Shown in pieces: positions 18,569 through 28,739 of a DNA stretch of 64,000 nt. How positions within the stretch are numbered: the first letter of the stretch is position 1; each line of letters starts with the position of its first letter. The position numbers and the translations under genes are program-made. Location of the stretch: NCBI RefSeq assembly GCF_010111755.1, contig NC_088962.1:558001-622000 (forward strand). Direction: 5' to 3'. Origin of the DNA: Nakaseomyces glabratus. Taxonomy: Eukaryota; Ascomycota; Saccharomycetes; Saccharomycetales; Saccharomycetaceae. Under the pieces are notes generated by a model, which saw nothing but the letters and a program-made list of their open reading frames with translations, was not told the DNA's origin and did no database searches.

Positions 18569-21007
18569 CTAATCATTGGCATTTTTCTTTATCCCTTTGT
18601 GGAAAGAAAATTCGCCGAATAACCATTTGCACCATCCCATCAAATCATCCTTAAACTGACTAAATACCTCCATGCTAATAACCTTTAGACACAAAGCTTG
18701 ATATTTAGTTTTCTCTTTATTCATCATCCCCAATATAATCTCCTGCAATTCTTTCTCATCACAAGTCGCAAATAGCGAATCTTTAATTCCACAACCACCT
18801 TCAAGTATACTATCCTGCACTGTGCTTATTTTATCTTGAAATCTATTTATGCTCCGCTCTACATCTCTTACTCTTCTTTCAAGAACCTTAACATTATAAG
18901 CCAGTTTTGAACTCAAAGAGTTAATTTCTTCCATATCGTTCTCTAGTAAAGCTTGATCATGACCGACTTTCCACTTAGCATCATCTAGCGTTTTCAGATT
19001 TGAATAGTAAGTCTTATGCTCTTGCAATATCGATTTGAATTTATCACTGAACTTGGAACACTCTCTCATTAACTCCTCATCTTCATAGCAGATATCCTCT
19101 TCAATCACATTTTCTGAAAAGCTTTCCAGCTGAGGGCCATTTGGATCTTCTAATCTTTCAGTTCTCATTATATCCCGAGCAATTTTAACCGCCGATGAAT
19201 CAAATGGTAAGTCCCATACTTCTAATCCATCCTGAATACAACTTATTGAACCAGCTCTGTGTCTCACGGAAGCCAGAGGTTCGTATCCAACAGCAAATGT
19301 GTGATATTTTTGATATGTCTCAGCTTTCATGAAGGGAAAGGAATTCCTTCTGAAGTACTCATTTCTATAACTTTGATTGGTATCATTCATGCGCATAAAC
19401 TTTCCAACATCATAATTGCATAACATTGACGATATAGATTCATTTGAACTTGCGATTTCCGTTACTTGTGGTATATCTGGGATTTTTTCATCATCTATCC
19501 ACTCTCTTTCTTCCACAAATATTATATCAGACTCCTTTTTCTGTTTCTTCAACTCCTCTTTAAGCTCCCTTCTTTGTTTGCATAATGCTGTTTGTTTCTC
19601 TAGTTCTGTCTCTAAATCACCATTCTCATATGTGAAATTAGCAAACTCATTTCTCTTCCAGAGATAGCTATTATCTCTCTTTCCATTTTTGGTTTTCCAG
19701 AGCCAGCCAAGAGAACCACAATGTACGTTTTTGATAAGGTTGTCTAAATCGGTTGTTAACACATCATTTGAGAGCTGCCTAAAATTACCGTTACCCTTAA
19801 TGTCATGAACAGCAGATTTGACCACTTTGTGGAACTTAAACAAATCTCTGTTCGTTTCTTTGTTTGTCACAGCAAATAATTTTTGTATAGTCAGCAAATC
19901 GAGATACGTACGCTCTTCTTCTCTGACAAGATTGTACTTCTTTTGAAATGTGTAAATACCAGTGAAAAATTCTTCTTCATCAAAGGGATCCTTAGAGGAA
20001 ATACAATCTTCAAGCATTAGTTTGAAGAAACAACAAAGCACAAAGCTGAACAAAGACGCTACAGTAGTGGGTCCTAATATTGCCTCATTTTTAGGTTTTT
20101 CAATACCCAGATATATCTTACCATAACTATCCCACCAATTTTCTATGGCTTTCTTCGTTTCTTCACATAGTAAACCATCTTTATAAGGGCAACCTTCGAA
20201 CATGTTGAAGTAGTTTAAAGATATCTGTACCAGGGTTATTAGTTCTGCGACAGGACAGTACATATGTTGGTCGTAGTGAGAAGCCATCTTCACCAAATGC
20301 AGTGCTTGTCCCAGGGTCTTCTTATCATTATGATGGCTGCTATCTGCGGCACCATTCTGTGGAGTTGTATCGCTTGAACCTGGCGCACTATCTTGTGGGA
20401 AATGGTCCATAGATATCTTAAACAGCTGGGCGAATTTACCCACTGCAGCACTGGAGGGACCGCGCAAGAGCAGGGCTGACCTTCCGCCACAGTGTAACCG
20501 TTTAAGATCGTAGTTGACTTTGAAGTTCTTCCACGCCTCCCGCTGGTCACCCGTGTCAACGTGCAGTATATTCAGGTTAGACGGGATGGTAGACAGCTCT
20601 GTAACAAAGACTATGCCTTTATCTCGCACCATGGGCTTACAGAATTTCAATAATTGGTCATGGTAAGCCTTGAATTCGGGGGGCCACAGGCTGGGCTCCC
20701 TGGGAAGCAGCACCCGCACGGCAAATATAGAGTCCTGAGAGTTACCAGTGTACGTGGTTATCAGCGTGGAAAGCTTCCGCACAGCGGCCCACTGCTCAAC
20801 AATGTATATATCAAAGCCTTCCAGCTGAATCTCTGAGTAGTTCAGCTCACGGCACCGGTCGATGTGTAACTTGTAAAGAGCCCTGCAGTCAGGGAAGATG
20901 AAACTCACCAGCTCATGCTTGGCCTCCGACGTCAGCGAGTTGTGACTCTGCAAACTCTCGTAGGACTTCGCACGCACGTCCATAGGCGCTAGTGTCTGAG
21001 ATTCCAT
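18569..21007 (-). CDS. Sin3-binding protein Stb2/Stb6
   Basis: 812-residue protein of the Stb2/Stb6 pair, known in S. cerevisiae as Sin3-binding proteins of poorly defined role (Stb2 850 and Stb6 766 residues). Visible features are a globular N-terminal half (about 1-430), a charged helical segment rich in Lys/Glu near 470-490, and C-terminal coiled coil (about 640-770). The position is ambiguous between paralogs: on its right-hand side FAR3 points to STB2 (chromosome XIII), on the other MUD2 points to STB6 (chromosome XI). It could be the single retained copy, so no symbol is chosen. It is divergent from MUD2. Confidence 0.85.
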   Translation of the reverse strand: MESQTLAPMDVRAKSYESLQSHNSLTSEAKHELVSFIFPDCRALYKLHIDRCRELNYSEIQLEGFDIYIVEQWAAVRKLSTLITTYTGNSQDSIFAVRVLLPREPSLWPPEFKAYHDQLLKFCKPMVRDKGIVFVTELSTIPSNLNILHVDTGDQREAWKNFKVNYDLKRLHCGGRSALLLRGPSSAAVGKFAQLFKISMDHFPQDSAPGSSDTTPQNGAADSSHHNDKKTLGQALHLVKMASHYDQHMYCPVAELITLVQISLNYFNMFEGCPYKDGLLCEETKKAIENWWDSYGKIYLGIEKPKNEAILGPTTVASLFSFVLCCFFKLMLEDCISSKDPFDEEEFFTGIYTFQKKYNLVREEERTYLDLLTIQKLFAVTNKETNRDLFKFHKVVKSAVHDIKGNGNFRQLSNDVLTTDLDNLIKNVHCGSLGWLWKTKNGKRDNSYLWKRNEFANFTYENGDLETELEKQTALCKQRRELKEELKKQKKESDIIFVEEREWIDDEKIPDIPQVTEIASSNESISSMLCNYDVGKFMRMNDTNQSYRNEYFRRNSFPFMKAETYQKYHTFAVGYEPLASVRHRAGSISCIQDGLEVWDLPFDSSAVKIARDIMRTERLEDPNGPQLESFSENVIEEDICYEDEELMRECSKFSDKFKSILQEHKTYYSNLKTLDDAKWKVGHDQALLENDMEEINSLSSKLAYNVKVLERRVRDVERSINRFQDKISTVQDSILEGGCGIKDSLFATCDEKELQEIILGMMNKEKTKYQALCLKVISMEVFSQFKDDLMGWCKWLFGEFSFHKGIKKNAND

Positions 21008-21458
21008 TACCCGCTACCAACTCCGACTAAAATACAAACCTAAAACACGATTCAAACAGCTAGAACGCCCTCCCACCTCTCCTATATATCTAATCAAGAA
21101 TAAAGAATCCTGTTTGATGCAAGATTCCGATTTACAGATTTCAAGAAATTTTACTGAGAGAAATTACGTCATTCTGTTCCCCCCATTGTATCCTCGAAGG
21201 GTCTGCACGATGCATCTGGCAAATTTTTCCTTTGATTGCACTTGCACAGAACATTCCGTACAAGATACATCAATTTTTTGAATTGCTTTTTTCTATTGTC
21301 ACTTTGTTGCTGTTCTCTCGAGCGGTCCTTGGGCTGAAAACCATAATACGGCTTAGCCAAAGGCATCAAGAGAAGTATTTTGTAGGTTGGGACCCTGATA
21401 ACTTGGGGCTGTTCTTTTTTTATTGAGAAACTTGCATTGCTTGAGAGTGGTAGAGGCT
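21008..21458. other. Divergent STB2/6-MUD2 promoter
   Basis: In S. cerevisiae LHS1 lies between STB6 and MUD2; here there is no LHS1 and no visible remnant. Confidence 0.5.
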
Positions 21459-23000
21459 ATGTCTGAGACGGAGAAGACGCTGGAAGATTTGCGAGCTAAG
21501 ATCATTCAGTCGATGGGTGGTAAGCCCTCTGGTGCTGGAACTGGTACTGGTGCTGGTACCGGTGCTGGAACTGGTGCTGGTACTGGGAGTGGAACTGGTG
21601 AGTCGCGGATGGAGCGGGACAAGGGTGGTCGCTCTGACATGTCTCGACAGGATCATGGGAGAAGTACGCGGTATAGCAACGAGAGGAGGGGAAACTACCA
21701 GAATGCGGCACAGTATAACAATAATATGAGCCGTGATGACTACTACCAGACCCAGAGATATAGTAGGAATGCGCAAAGGAATCCTATCCATCAATACGGT
21801 GGATATAGACAAACGCAAAACCACGGTCAGAACCCAAACCATAACCAAAACTACAGGTACCAGAACCAACCACAACAATACACCAACCAAAACCAGAGAA
21901 ATAGGTATAACAATGGTAATCCACAACCCAACAGTGTGCACAAACCACCCCACCATCAAACCAAAAAGGTAGCAAACCTGGATGACCCCATTTTCAGGAA
22001 TATTACAAAGAACAGAGCTGCATGCCACATTGTTATTGAAATAGATGGGAAACAAGACATAGAAAAGATCATAACGTTGCAGAAGCTTTTGCTAACAAAG
22101 ATTGAACAGTTATTAGAGTCTCAAGACTTCCTCAAAGATTTTTTTTTGAAACCTGTTTCTTTTCATGATATAGAAGAACTGGAGTCCAAGGCAGTTTTGC
22201 ACCTAGAGACCTCAGAGCCAGAACAAGCGTCTTTAATTATAGCGTGCCACAAATTCCTCGTCAGTCAATTAAATGAACAACAGACTATAACAATTACTAG
22301 ACCAGAAAACTACATTGCTACAAATGACAGAATCAACAAAATATGTAACAAAGATACCTTGTGCGTTGAGAACGTTGAAACTGGTGGAAGCACAAAGCAA
22401 GAGATACTCGCGAACTTGAAAGCACCAAAATCTGGTGACTTTGATTTCATGGAGCCAATATTTTATAAAGATAGCGATAATGATGATATTAAATTTACCA
22501 AACTTATATTGGTTTTACTCAAAAATAGTGGTTCTGAGTCCACTATTGATTGGAAACTGAACGGCCAGAGTGTTGAAACTTATAAGATCAACGACAATAG
22601 GGGATTATTTCAACCAATTGAAGAACTGCAATTTGATACCTTACCAAAATTAGCTACAAGTGAAGGCAGGAAACCGAATGAAACAATAATATTGTTAAAC
22701 TGCATAGACCCTATGGAACTGAAAGAGAAAAAAAATATAGCTGAACTAAAGGAATCACTAAAAGAGATACTTAACTTTGAAAACTATGAATTGCAGGTAG
22801 CTATACCAAGTGTAGACTACCGTATTAACATTGACCATATTAAAGAATTAGCCGGAACTGTTTTTATCAAGTTTCAAAACGAAGGCGATGCCACTAGTGC
22901 TCTAAACGAACTCTCAGGCAAAAAATTTAATGGCCGAACTATTCTAGGAACCTATGCTATGCAATCAGATATTGAGACACCTGGACTACACATTGAGTAA
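21459..23000 (+). CDS. MUD2: Mud2-like U2AF65 splicing factor
   Basis: Predicted commitment-complex splicing factor that, with Msl5 (BBP), recognises the branch point and contacts U1 snRNP. From the ATG at 21459 it has 513 residues (S. cerevisiae Mud2 has 527). The N-terminal third is low-complexity: a Gly/Ala/Thr repeat (about 25-46), then Arg/Asn/Gln/Tyr-rich sequence. The C-terminal 90 residues form an RRM-like U2AF homology domain (VFIKFQNEGDATSALNEL, then GRTILGTYA), the diagnostic part. An open frame extends 36 nt upstream but only from a TTG codon. It transcribes toward the YKL075C-like gene as in S. cerevisiae. Confidence 0.9.
   Translation: MSETEKTLEDLRAKIIQSMGGKPSGAGTGTGAGTGAGTGAGTGSGTGESRMERDKGGRSDMSRQDHGRSTRYSNERRGNYQNAAQYNNNMSRDDYYQTQRYSRNAQRNPIHQYGGYRQTQNHGQNPNHNQNYRYQNQPQQYTNQNQRNRYNNGNPQPNSVHKPPHHQTKKVANLDDPIFRNITKNRAACHIVIEIDGKQDIEKIITLQKLLLTKIEQLLESQDFLKDFFLKPVSFHDIEELESKAVLHLETSEPEQASLIIACHKFLVSQLNEQQTITITRPENYIATNDRINKICNKDTLCVENVETGGSTKQEILANLKAPKSGDFDFMEPIFYKDSDNDDIKFTKLILVLLKNSGSESTIDWKLNGQSVETYKINDNRGLFQPIEELQFDTLPKLATSEGRKPNETIILLNCIDPMELKEKKNIAELKESLKEILNFENYELQVAIPSVDYRINIDHIKELAGTVFIKFQNEGDATSALNELSGKKFNGRTILGTYAMQSDIETPGLHIE
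21531..21602. repeat. 12-bp degenerate minisatellite in MUD2
   Basis: About six imperfect units of the form GGTGCTGGAACT encode a Gly-Ala-Gly-Thr run; in-frame length variation is likely. Confidence 0.75.
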
Positions 23001-23486
23001 AAGGGATCACTACTGGATTGTTATTACGACAAACGCATTTAAAGTGCAGGCACAGTTTGTTATTAAACATAACCTAAATCGAATCAATAAGATTGTTGTA
23101 TACTATAATTTACATTGCAATTGCAATTACCTCTTGCTACTATATAAATGCAAAGTTGGTGTGTATGTACTATAACATTTACATTATTACTACATCTATT
23201 TGTTGAAATCTATTGCATATATCATCAACTTTTTTTGTTACTTTTTCACGCTCACACAGCGAAACTGAAATTTTGAAAAATAGCAATGAGGGCCCTATTA
23301 AAAGCAGTTTCAAGCAGTAACAAGACAGTAACTTTGTCAAGAAGGCCCATAACTTTAAGAGTCTAAGCATTGCTGAACTATTTATGATTACAGAGCATAA
23401 GATAATATAATCTGTGCAATTTAGACATTCCAATTTACTTCATAATCATAACACGGTGAATAAGTTAGTGAACATTGACAACAGAT
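23001..23486. other. MUD2 3' end and promoter of the YKL075C-like gene
   Basis: AT-rich; no gene seen. Confidence 0.4.
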
Positions 23487-24914
23487 ATGAGCGTTGCTAC
23501 AGCAGAACATGCAAACCATAGTCCAGAACAATCAGCCCAGCCAATTTCTGATGGAAGTGCGGGCGCAAAAGGAGATAATATTGGAGAGAGGAGAAGGAGA
23601 CGTAGCAGAAGAAGAAGACCACGGTTTAATTTTGTGAAAGAGATGGCTGTTTCTGGTACTGTTTATGATACCATCACCTCTATAGAATATCTTAATTTCA
23701 AATATGGACTAAGGAAGTCTCATTACATCAAGAAATTTGTTAGATGCATTCATAGGAAGATCAACGAGGATGTTAGTAGAATAAGCGATGAGATTGTCGA
23801 AATGTTAAGTCCATGGGTCAAAATCAAATTATTCCTTCTATTGGTAACATTATCAGAAAGAGGAGGACCCGAATATTGGTTTGATAAAAATGAAGCCGAC
23901 AAAGATCAGAAAGATACGGAGAAGGATGGAAGTCCTGAAGCAGAAGGCAATAATGATCAGACTGAAGGTCAAAATGAGGAAAATAAATCGAAAATAGATA
24001 ATGCTACGTCAGGTAAATCAAAAGATGATACAAAAAAATTAATCAATAAAAAAACTAAAATGAAACTACTACCAACTTTAACTGAACAAATCATGCAACA
24101 AAATATCAACCTTGAATTCACTGAGGAAACCTATGATGAAAATTACATATTTTCATCTATATGGGCCAATTTCATGGAAGGCTTAATAAATTATTATCTG
24201 GAGAAAGTCATTGTTCCACATTCCGAAATGAAAGTTTGTCAACAGCTTTATAAGCCAATGATGAAGATTATTTCATTATACAATGAGTATAATGAGCTGA
24301 TGGAAAAAAGTGAACGTAATGGTTTCCTCCCCAAATCAAATGGATTGGAAGATCTAGAAACGGAGAATTCAGAAGACCAAGAAAAAACGAAGAAAGAAGC
24401 TGCTGATGAGATTGAAGAACTTAGTGCAAACTTGCAGAATATTAATCTCAACAACGCCGATAATGTTGTTGCACAAGAGAGATTACAAAGAGCACAAAAG
24501 CTACTATGGCAAGCTAGACAAGATATCCCTAAAACTATCAGCAAAGAGTTGACATTATTATCGGAAATGTACTCCACGTTATCAGCGGATGAACAAGATT
24601 ATGAATTAGATGAATTTGTGTGTTGTGCTGAAGAGTATATCGAACTTGAATACCTACCCAATCTAGTGGATGTATTATTTGCTAATTGCGGCACGAATAA
24701 TTTCTGGAAAATAATGCTTGTTCTTGAACCATTCTTTTACTATATTGAGGAAGTTAACGGCCATGAAGATACAGAAGATGATGAGTTCGAAGAGAGATAC
24801 ATCACTGATACTGATGGTGCTAGTGGACCCGCCAGACAGAGTTTTAAACCTGATCCTAGGGTAATCACACTCGAAAAAATTTGCGAAGTTGCTGCTCGAC
24901 AAAAATGGATTTAA
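23487..24914 (+). CDS. YKL075C-like protein of unknown function
   Basis: 475 residues from the ATG at 23487. A very basic Arg-rich stretch near residue 36 (RRRRRSRRRRPR) could be a nuclear localisation or RNA-binding patch. Two helical regions are separated by an acidic, Lys/Asp-rich low-complexity linker (about 140-190), with a second acidic region at about 285-325. No known catalytic motif is seen. The identification is by position (MUD2, then this gene, convergent with PSG1) and length near S. cerevisiae YKL075C (450). Function unknown. Confidence 0.75.
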   Translation: MSVATAEHANHSPEQSAQPISDGSAGAKGDNIGERRRRRSRRRRPRFNFVKEMAVSGTVYDTITSIEYLNFKYGLRKSHYIKKFVRCIHRKINEDVSRISDEIVEMLSPWVKIKLFLLLVTLSERGGPEYWFDKNEADKDQKDTEKDGSPEAEGNNDQTEGQNEENKSKIDNATSGKSKDDTKKLINKKTKMKLLPTLTEQIMQQNINLEFTEETYDENYIFSSIWANFMEGLINYYLEKVIVPHSEMKVCQQLYKPMMKIISLYNEYNELMEKSERNGFLPKSNGLEDLETENSEDQEKTKKEAADEIEELSANLQNINLNNADNVVAQERLQRAQKLLWQARQDIPKTISKELTLLSEMYSTLSADEQDYELDEFVCCAEEYIELEYLPNLVDVLFANCGTNNFWKIMLVLEPFFYYIEEVNGHEDTEDDEFEERYITDTDGASGPARQSFKPDPRVITLEKICEVAARQKWI

Positions 24915-24943
24915 TGAATATCAATTAATTGCACTATTTATAG

Positions 24944-25000
24944 TTTAAATTATTGCATATAAAATTAAATTATTGCATATAAAATTAAATTATTATATTG
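24944..25000. repeat. 20-bp tandem repeat in a convergent 3' region
   Basis: TATTGCATAT recurs at 24951 and 24971, inside a 20-bp AT-rich unit present about 2.5 times, between the 3' ends of the YKL075C-like gene and PSG1. Confidence 0.75.
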
Positions 25001-25159
25001 TTCATATATTATTCAAAGCTACTAAGCAGTAACTTTAAGCTTAGAACGATGGAGCGTAGATATTTTATCATATATTCATAAATAAACAAAGTCACTACAA
25101 ATGCAATAAATTGAAAATCGTGAAGTAAGTTAGTTGGGTATTTAGTATGCAAAAAAGAC

Positions 25160-26323
25160 CTAACTCTGTTTATCAGTCTTTTGGAAGGTTGGAAGCTCAC
25201 TGTATTTATGATTCTTGAACTTTTTGAATCCCTTCATATCAGAGATTTTACCTAAAACACGGTGCTTCTTTTTCATTTCCTGCATTGTAATATCCGAGAA
25301 ATCTCTGTTACCCTTATTCAGATACAAAAAGAAGTACATGAATACCAAGGCAACAACAACTAATGTTGGAATAGTTAAAGCAACATAGTACCAAGTATCA
25401 TCACTGATACCTGCATCTTCCAATCTCAGTTCATCCTTGGTCTTCTTGGCCACCTTGGTTCCCTTGATGAGATAAAGTAATACACCGTGCTCGAGAGGAT
25501 CAAACTCATCATCTGGAATATAGTCTGGTTGAATAGAGATAACAACACGACGTTCATATTCTTTGCCTAACCAATCGTTTTCGGGTTCAATAGCGTAAAG
25601 ACCATCGACATTATGGAACCATTCAGAAGTGTAAAAAGTGGCTGGAAGAGCTCTTCTGTGATAACCTTTCTCGCGGGCCTTTTCCTTAACATATGAGATA
25701 TGTAGACGAACTTTATCAGCCACTTTTCCTGTGGTAGGCTCTTCGAAGAACTTCGTAAACCAAGTGACAAAATATGTTGAACCGACTTTAAATCTGGAGT
25801 TTTCCTTAGGAGTACAGAATGGACCTTCAACAATATCTTGTTTCTTATTGACATAACGGTTTGGAGTACATCTGATAACGGGGTTCAAGGATACATAGGT
25901 ATCGTCCTCATCCAACCAGACTTCTTCTTCATAAACATCGTTTGGATCCATATTATGAGCCTTCAGTTCATCATAAGTGTATTTGTGAATGGTGGCGGTC
26001 TTGAAGTAGGTGGAATAATCAGGGCGACCCTTTCTGGTATGCCCATTCTTGATTTCAGGCTTGATAGTTTTTGGTCTACCATCCTTTTGTAAAGAAACCC
26101 AAGGCAGTAAAGGATCAGGAGTAGCCAATGGCTTGGCGGAAAATGTAACACCAGCAATAACCGTAGGTGTAACAATTTCAACCTTAGTCGAGTAAACTGT
26201 ACGGATCCATGGTTTTGGTTCCTCAGACGTTGTCTCCTTCTCCTTTGGATGGATTACAGGTCTGTAACCTAAAACCGGTTGCAATAGCAACAGGGACAGC
26301 AAAAAAGACACAAATTCTAACAT
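25160..26323 (-). CDS. PSG1: Psg1-like membrane protein (YKL077W family)
   Basis: 387-residue predicted type I membrane protein: a signal peptide (1 to about 19), a lumenal domain with two Cys (C152, C170), one transmembrane segment (about 312-335) and a short basic cytosolic tail. S. cerevisiae Psg1 (YKL077W, 392 residues) stabilises the plasma-membrane ATPase Pma1 in the Golgi. An RR pair at 223-224 followed by ALP is a possible Kex2 cleavage site. It is convergent with the YKL075C-like gene, as in S. cerevisiae; DHR2, which follows there, is missing here. Confidence 0.88.
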   Translation of the reverse strand: MLEFVSFLLSLLLLQPVLGYRPVIHPKEKETTSEEPKPWIRTVYSTKVEIVTPTVIAGVTFSAKPLATPDPLLPWVSLQKDGRPKTIKPEIKNGHTRKGRPDYSTYFKTATIHKYTYDELKAHNMDPNDVYEEEVWLDEDDTYVSLNPVIRCTPNRYVNKKQDIVEGPFCTPKENSRFKVGSTYFVTWFTKFFEEPTTGKVADKVRLHISYVKEKAREKGYHRRALPATFYTSEWFHNVDGLYAIEPENDWLGKEYERRVVISIQPDYIPDDEFDPLEHGVLLYLIKGTKVAKKTKDELRLEDAGISDDTWYYVALTIPTLVVVALVFMYFFLYLNKGNRDFSDITMQEMKKKHRVLGKISDMKGFKKFKNHKYSELPTFQKTDKQS

Positions 26324-26705
26324 CGTTCTTTTTGGCTTGCTAACCTAACAAATTCAATAGAGAAATAAGCGCTCACTAACAGAATACCAATCCTTATTTC
26401 TCCTATTTCTAAGTACCAAAACTAGCTTTGATAATCGACCAGATTATGAATTTCAGGATTTTATTGTTTTTCTTTTGTTTTGACTTTTTTTTCACTCTCA
26501 AATACCGAAGAAAACTCCGTAGAAGAAGGATCTTTTGAGCGAATTTCTGATCAGAAAACGTCAACATTCCAGTTCACCACTCAAATGCGATGAGCTTCGA
26601 AGCCAACAGTGCAGATTACTTATTATATTGTGTTATTTTGGACTATATTAGTTCATTATAGATTATATTGGTAGTGGAGATGGTGAAGTGAGCCGCATGG
26701 CAGGC
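26324..26705. other. PSG1 promoter and SMY1 3' region
   Basis: A perfect PAC motif GCGATGAG lies at 26587-26594, about 265 bp before PSG1. DHR2, a ribosome-biogenesis helicase gene found here in S. cerevisiae, is absent; the PAC motif might be a relic of it. No other gene is seen. Confidence 0.45.
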
Positions 26706-28739
26706 CTACGAGCCGGCCTCAGGTTCGTTCTTTGGCTTGACTGTGTTTAGACTAAACCCTTTCTTTAACGGCTTTGGTTGAAATGAATCCTGGGAAGTAA
26801 TTGTGGTCATGCTGCTAGTAGAGACTTTGCGACCTCCCCAAAAGTTGCCAGTTTTCGAGGAAGATGATACAAACCCCCACGATTTAGATTGGCCGTCAGA
26901 CTCATCTATGGGCAACATTGTATTTATTGAGGAAGAACTTACCGATCCCTTCCTTGGTGAGCTCTCAGTAGAACTAATCACTACAGAGTCTCTTAGTTTG
27001 GCTTCGAGAATCTTGATCTTTTCTTGTTGTGACTTAGATATATTCGATAACGCTTCGAGTTCTTTCTTAAGAATACCATTACTCTTCAGTATATCTTGTG
27101 TAGAACTTTCTTGATTTTGTAATTGTTCGACTAATCGGGAGTTCATTGTTTCCAATGTTCGTATCTTAGCGTCTTTGATCTCGCCATCTCCTTTCAAGAT
27201 AGAGTTCTCATGCAATTGACCCTCCAGTTCTAGTTGCAACTGAGCAACACTTTCACATTTCTCCATCAAAGTTTGAATGATCTTTTTGGTATCCTCAGAC
27301 TCCTTGGGATCAATGTTATTGAACAACTGTGTCATCGTCTCTAATTGTTCTCTTAGTTTCTTTATCTCATCATTCTTCTCTACAATCTCGGTTTCTAGCT
27401 CCTCAGTCACCTTTGCCTTCTTAACAGTGTCCGCTAGTTTATTAAGCTCAGATTCTAATAGGGTTATCTTTTGATCATAATTATTTTCTATAACCTTCAT
27501 ATTATCGATCAAAAGATCAAGCGTCTTTTTGGAGTTCAAACCGGTAACGTCTGCCCTTACAAAATTTAGAATATTTTGCAACTGAACACCAAATCGTAGA
27601 GTGGCGATAGTCTCCTCATGGTGCGATTTATCATCGAAACAATTTAACACAACACGGGTGCGAGAGTTACCACCCAAAGCTTCTTGTATTAAGCCAGTTA
27701 ACTGTGAGTCCTTGTATGGTACTCGCTGCAAATCTGAACTATTAACACTTGGAACCAACTTGTTTTCTATATATAGGTGGTTCTTCTGTTGGTTTTGAAG
27801 CACAGAATTGACCACACTTTCCAAGTTGGAAATCGAGAGATTCAGCTTTTTTATATTCTCTACACCTAACTTCTGGTCCACGTCCTTTTCAAATCTGTTA
27901 GAACCGCAAAGATCCGCAAACATTATATTCGATGAAGTGATCGTCCCGTGTACTCTATCTAATTGTTCAACAGAGCATCTGATAACAACATGCGAAGTCG
28001 ATCTTTTACTATCCATCTTCTTTTCAGACGCTTCCTTATTATCCTGTATCAGTTTCATTACTCTATCAAACTCTTTGATACTATTTATATATTCATTATT
28101 GGCTTCCTGGTAATATAGCCCAAACTTCTTAGTTTCGTGGTGCGACTTTAACGGCTTCCTATCATCTGCAGAATGTAACATGTCATACACCTTCTCCAAA
28201 GAGATTTCTAAAGCAGAAATTTGAATATTTACTATTGTATTCTGATCTTTCTCTAATTCTCTCTTTTTTTGTATAATGTCCTGAAACGTGAGTGCAATAA
28301 TACCGTCAGAATCTTCGTTCCCAAACAGTGTAAACGACTTACCACTTCCAGCTTCCCCATAACTAATTATACTCACATCATAGCCATCATATATATCCTT
28401 CAAGACAGATTCTGATAGACTTTTGTGAATGTCTACTAATGGTACTCCTACGTCGTACACCTTTTCAAAGTTGAATATGCTCTCATCTGCAAAATTGGTA
28501 ATCGGGTAATGAATAATCGTATTATTTTCTTGTAAAGTGAAATGCCTTACCTGTTTCACCACATCCTGTGTATCAGCGCTACGCTGTTTTTCTAACTCTG
28601 CTAACTTCTCCTTATTTGCAGTGGCCAGTCTTACAACTGCAGTCACTGGACTTGGCTCAATAGGCTTCGCAGTCAACGAAATGAGATCCGACGGAAGCCT
28701 TTCAGTATCTTTAGAACCCAAACTCCAATGCATAACCAT
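26706..28739 (-). CDS. SMY1: Smy1-like kinesin-related protein
   Basis: 677-residue kinesin-family protein (S. cerevisiae Smy1 has 656) that in yeast works with the myosin-V Myo2 in polarised secretion and damps formin Bnr1. The motor-like domain covers about 30-395, with P-loop GEAGSGKS at 128-135; coiled coil runs from about 400 to 590, and the tail is Ser-rich. Switch motifs are degenerate: SKRSTSH instead of NxxSSRSH, and DLCGSN instead of DLAGSE. This agrees with Smy1 being an atypical kinesin that does not need ATPase activity. Two in-frame Met codons (1 and 3) could start it. The neighbours PSG1 and VMA5 match chromosome XI. Confidence 0.93.
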   Translation of the reverse strand: MVMHWSLGSKDTERLPSDLISLTAKPIEPSPVTAVVRLATANKEKLAELEKQRSADTQDVVKQVRHFTLQENNTIIHYPITNFADESIFNFEKVYDVGVPLVDIHKSLSESVLKDIYDGYDVSIISYGEAGSGKSFTLFGNEDSDGIIALTFQDIIQKKRELEKDQNTIVNIQISALEISLEKVYDMLHSADDRKPLKSHHETKKFGLYYQEANNEYINSIKEFDRVMKLIQDNKEASEKKMDSKRSTSHVVIRCSVEQLDRVHGTITSSNIMFADLCGSNRFEKDVDQKLGVENIKKLNLSISNLESVVNSVLQNQQKNHLYIENKLVPSVNSSDLQRVPYKDSQLTGLIQEALGGNSRTRVVLNCFDDKSHHEETIATLRFGVQLQNILNFVRADVTGLNSKKTLDLLIDNMKVIENNYDQKITLLESELNKLADTVKKAKVTEELETEIVEKNDEIKKLREQLETMTQLFNNIDPKESEDTKKIIQTLMEKCESVAQLQLELEGQLHENSILKGDGEIKDAKIRTLETMNSRLVEQLQNQESSTQDILKSNGILKKELEALSNISKSQQEKIKILEAKLRDSVVISSTESSPRKGSVSSSSINTMLPIDESDGQSKSWGFVSSSSKTGNFWGGRKVSTSSMTTITSQDSFQPKPLKKGFSLNTVKPKNEPEAGS

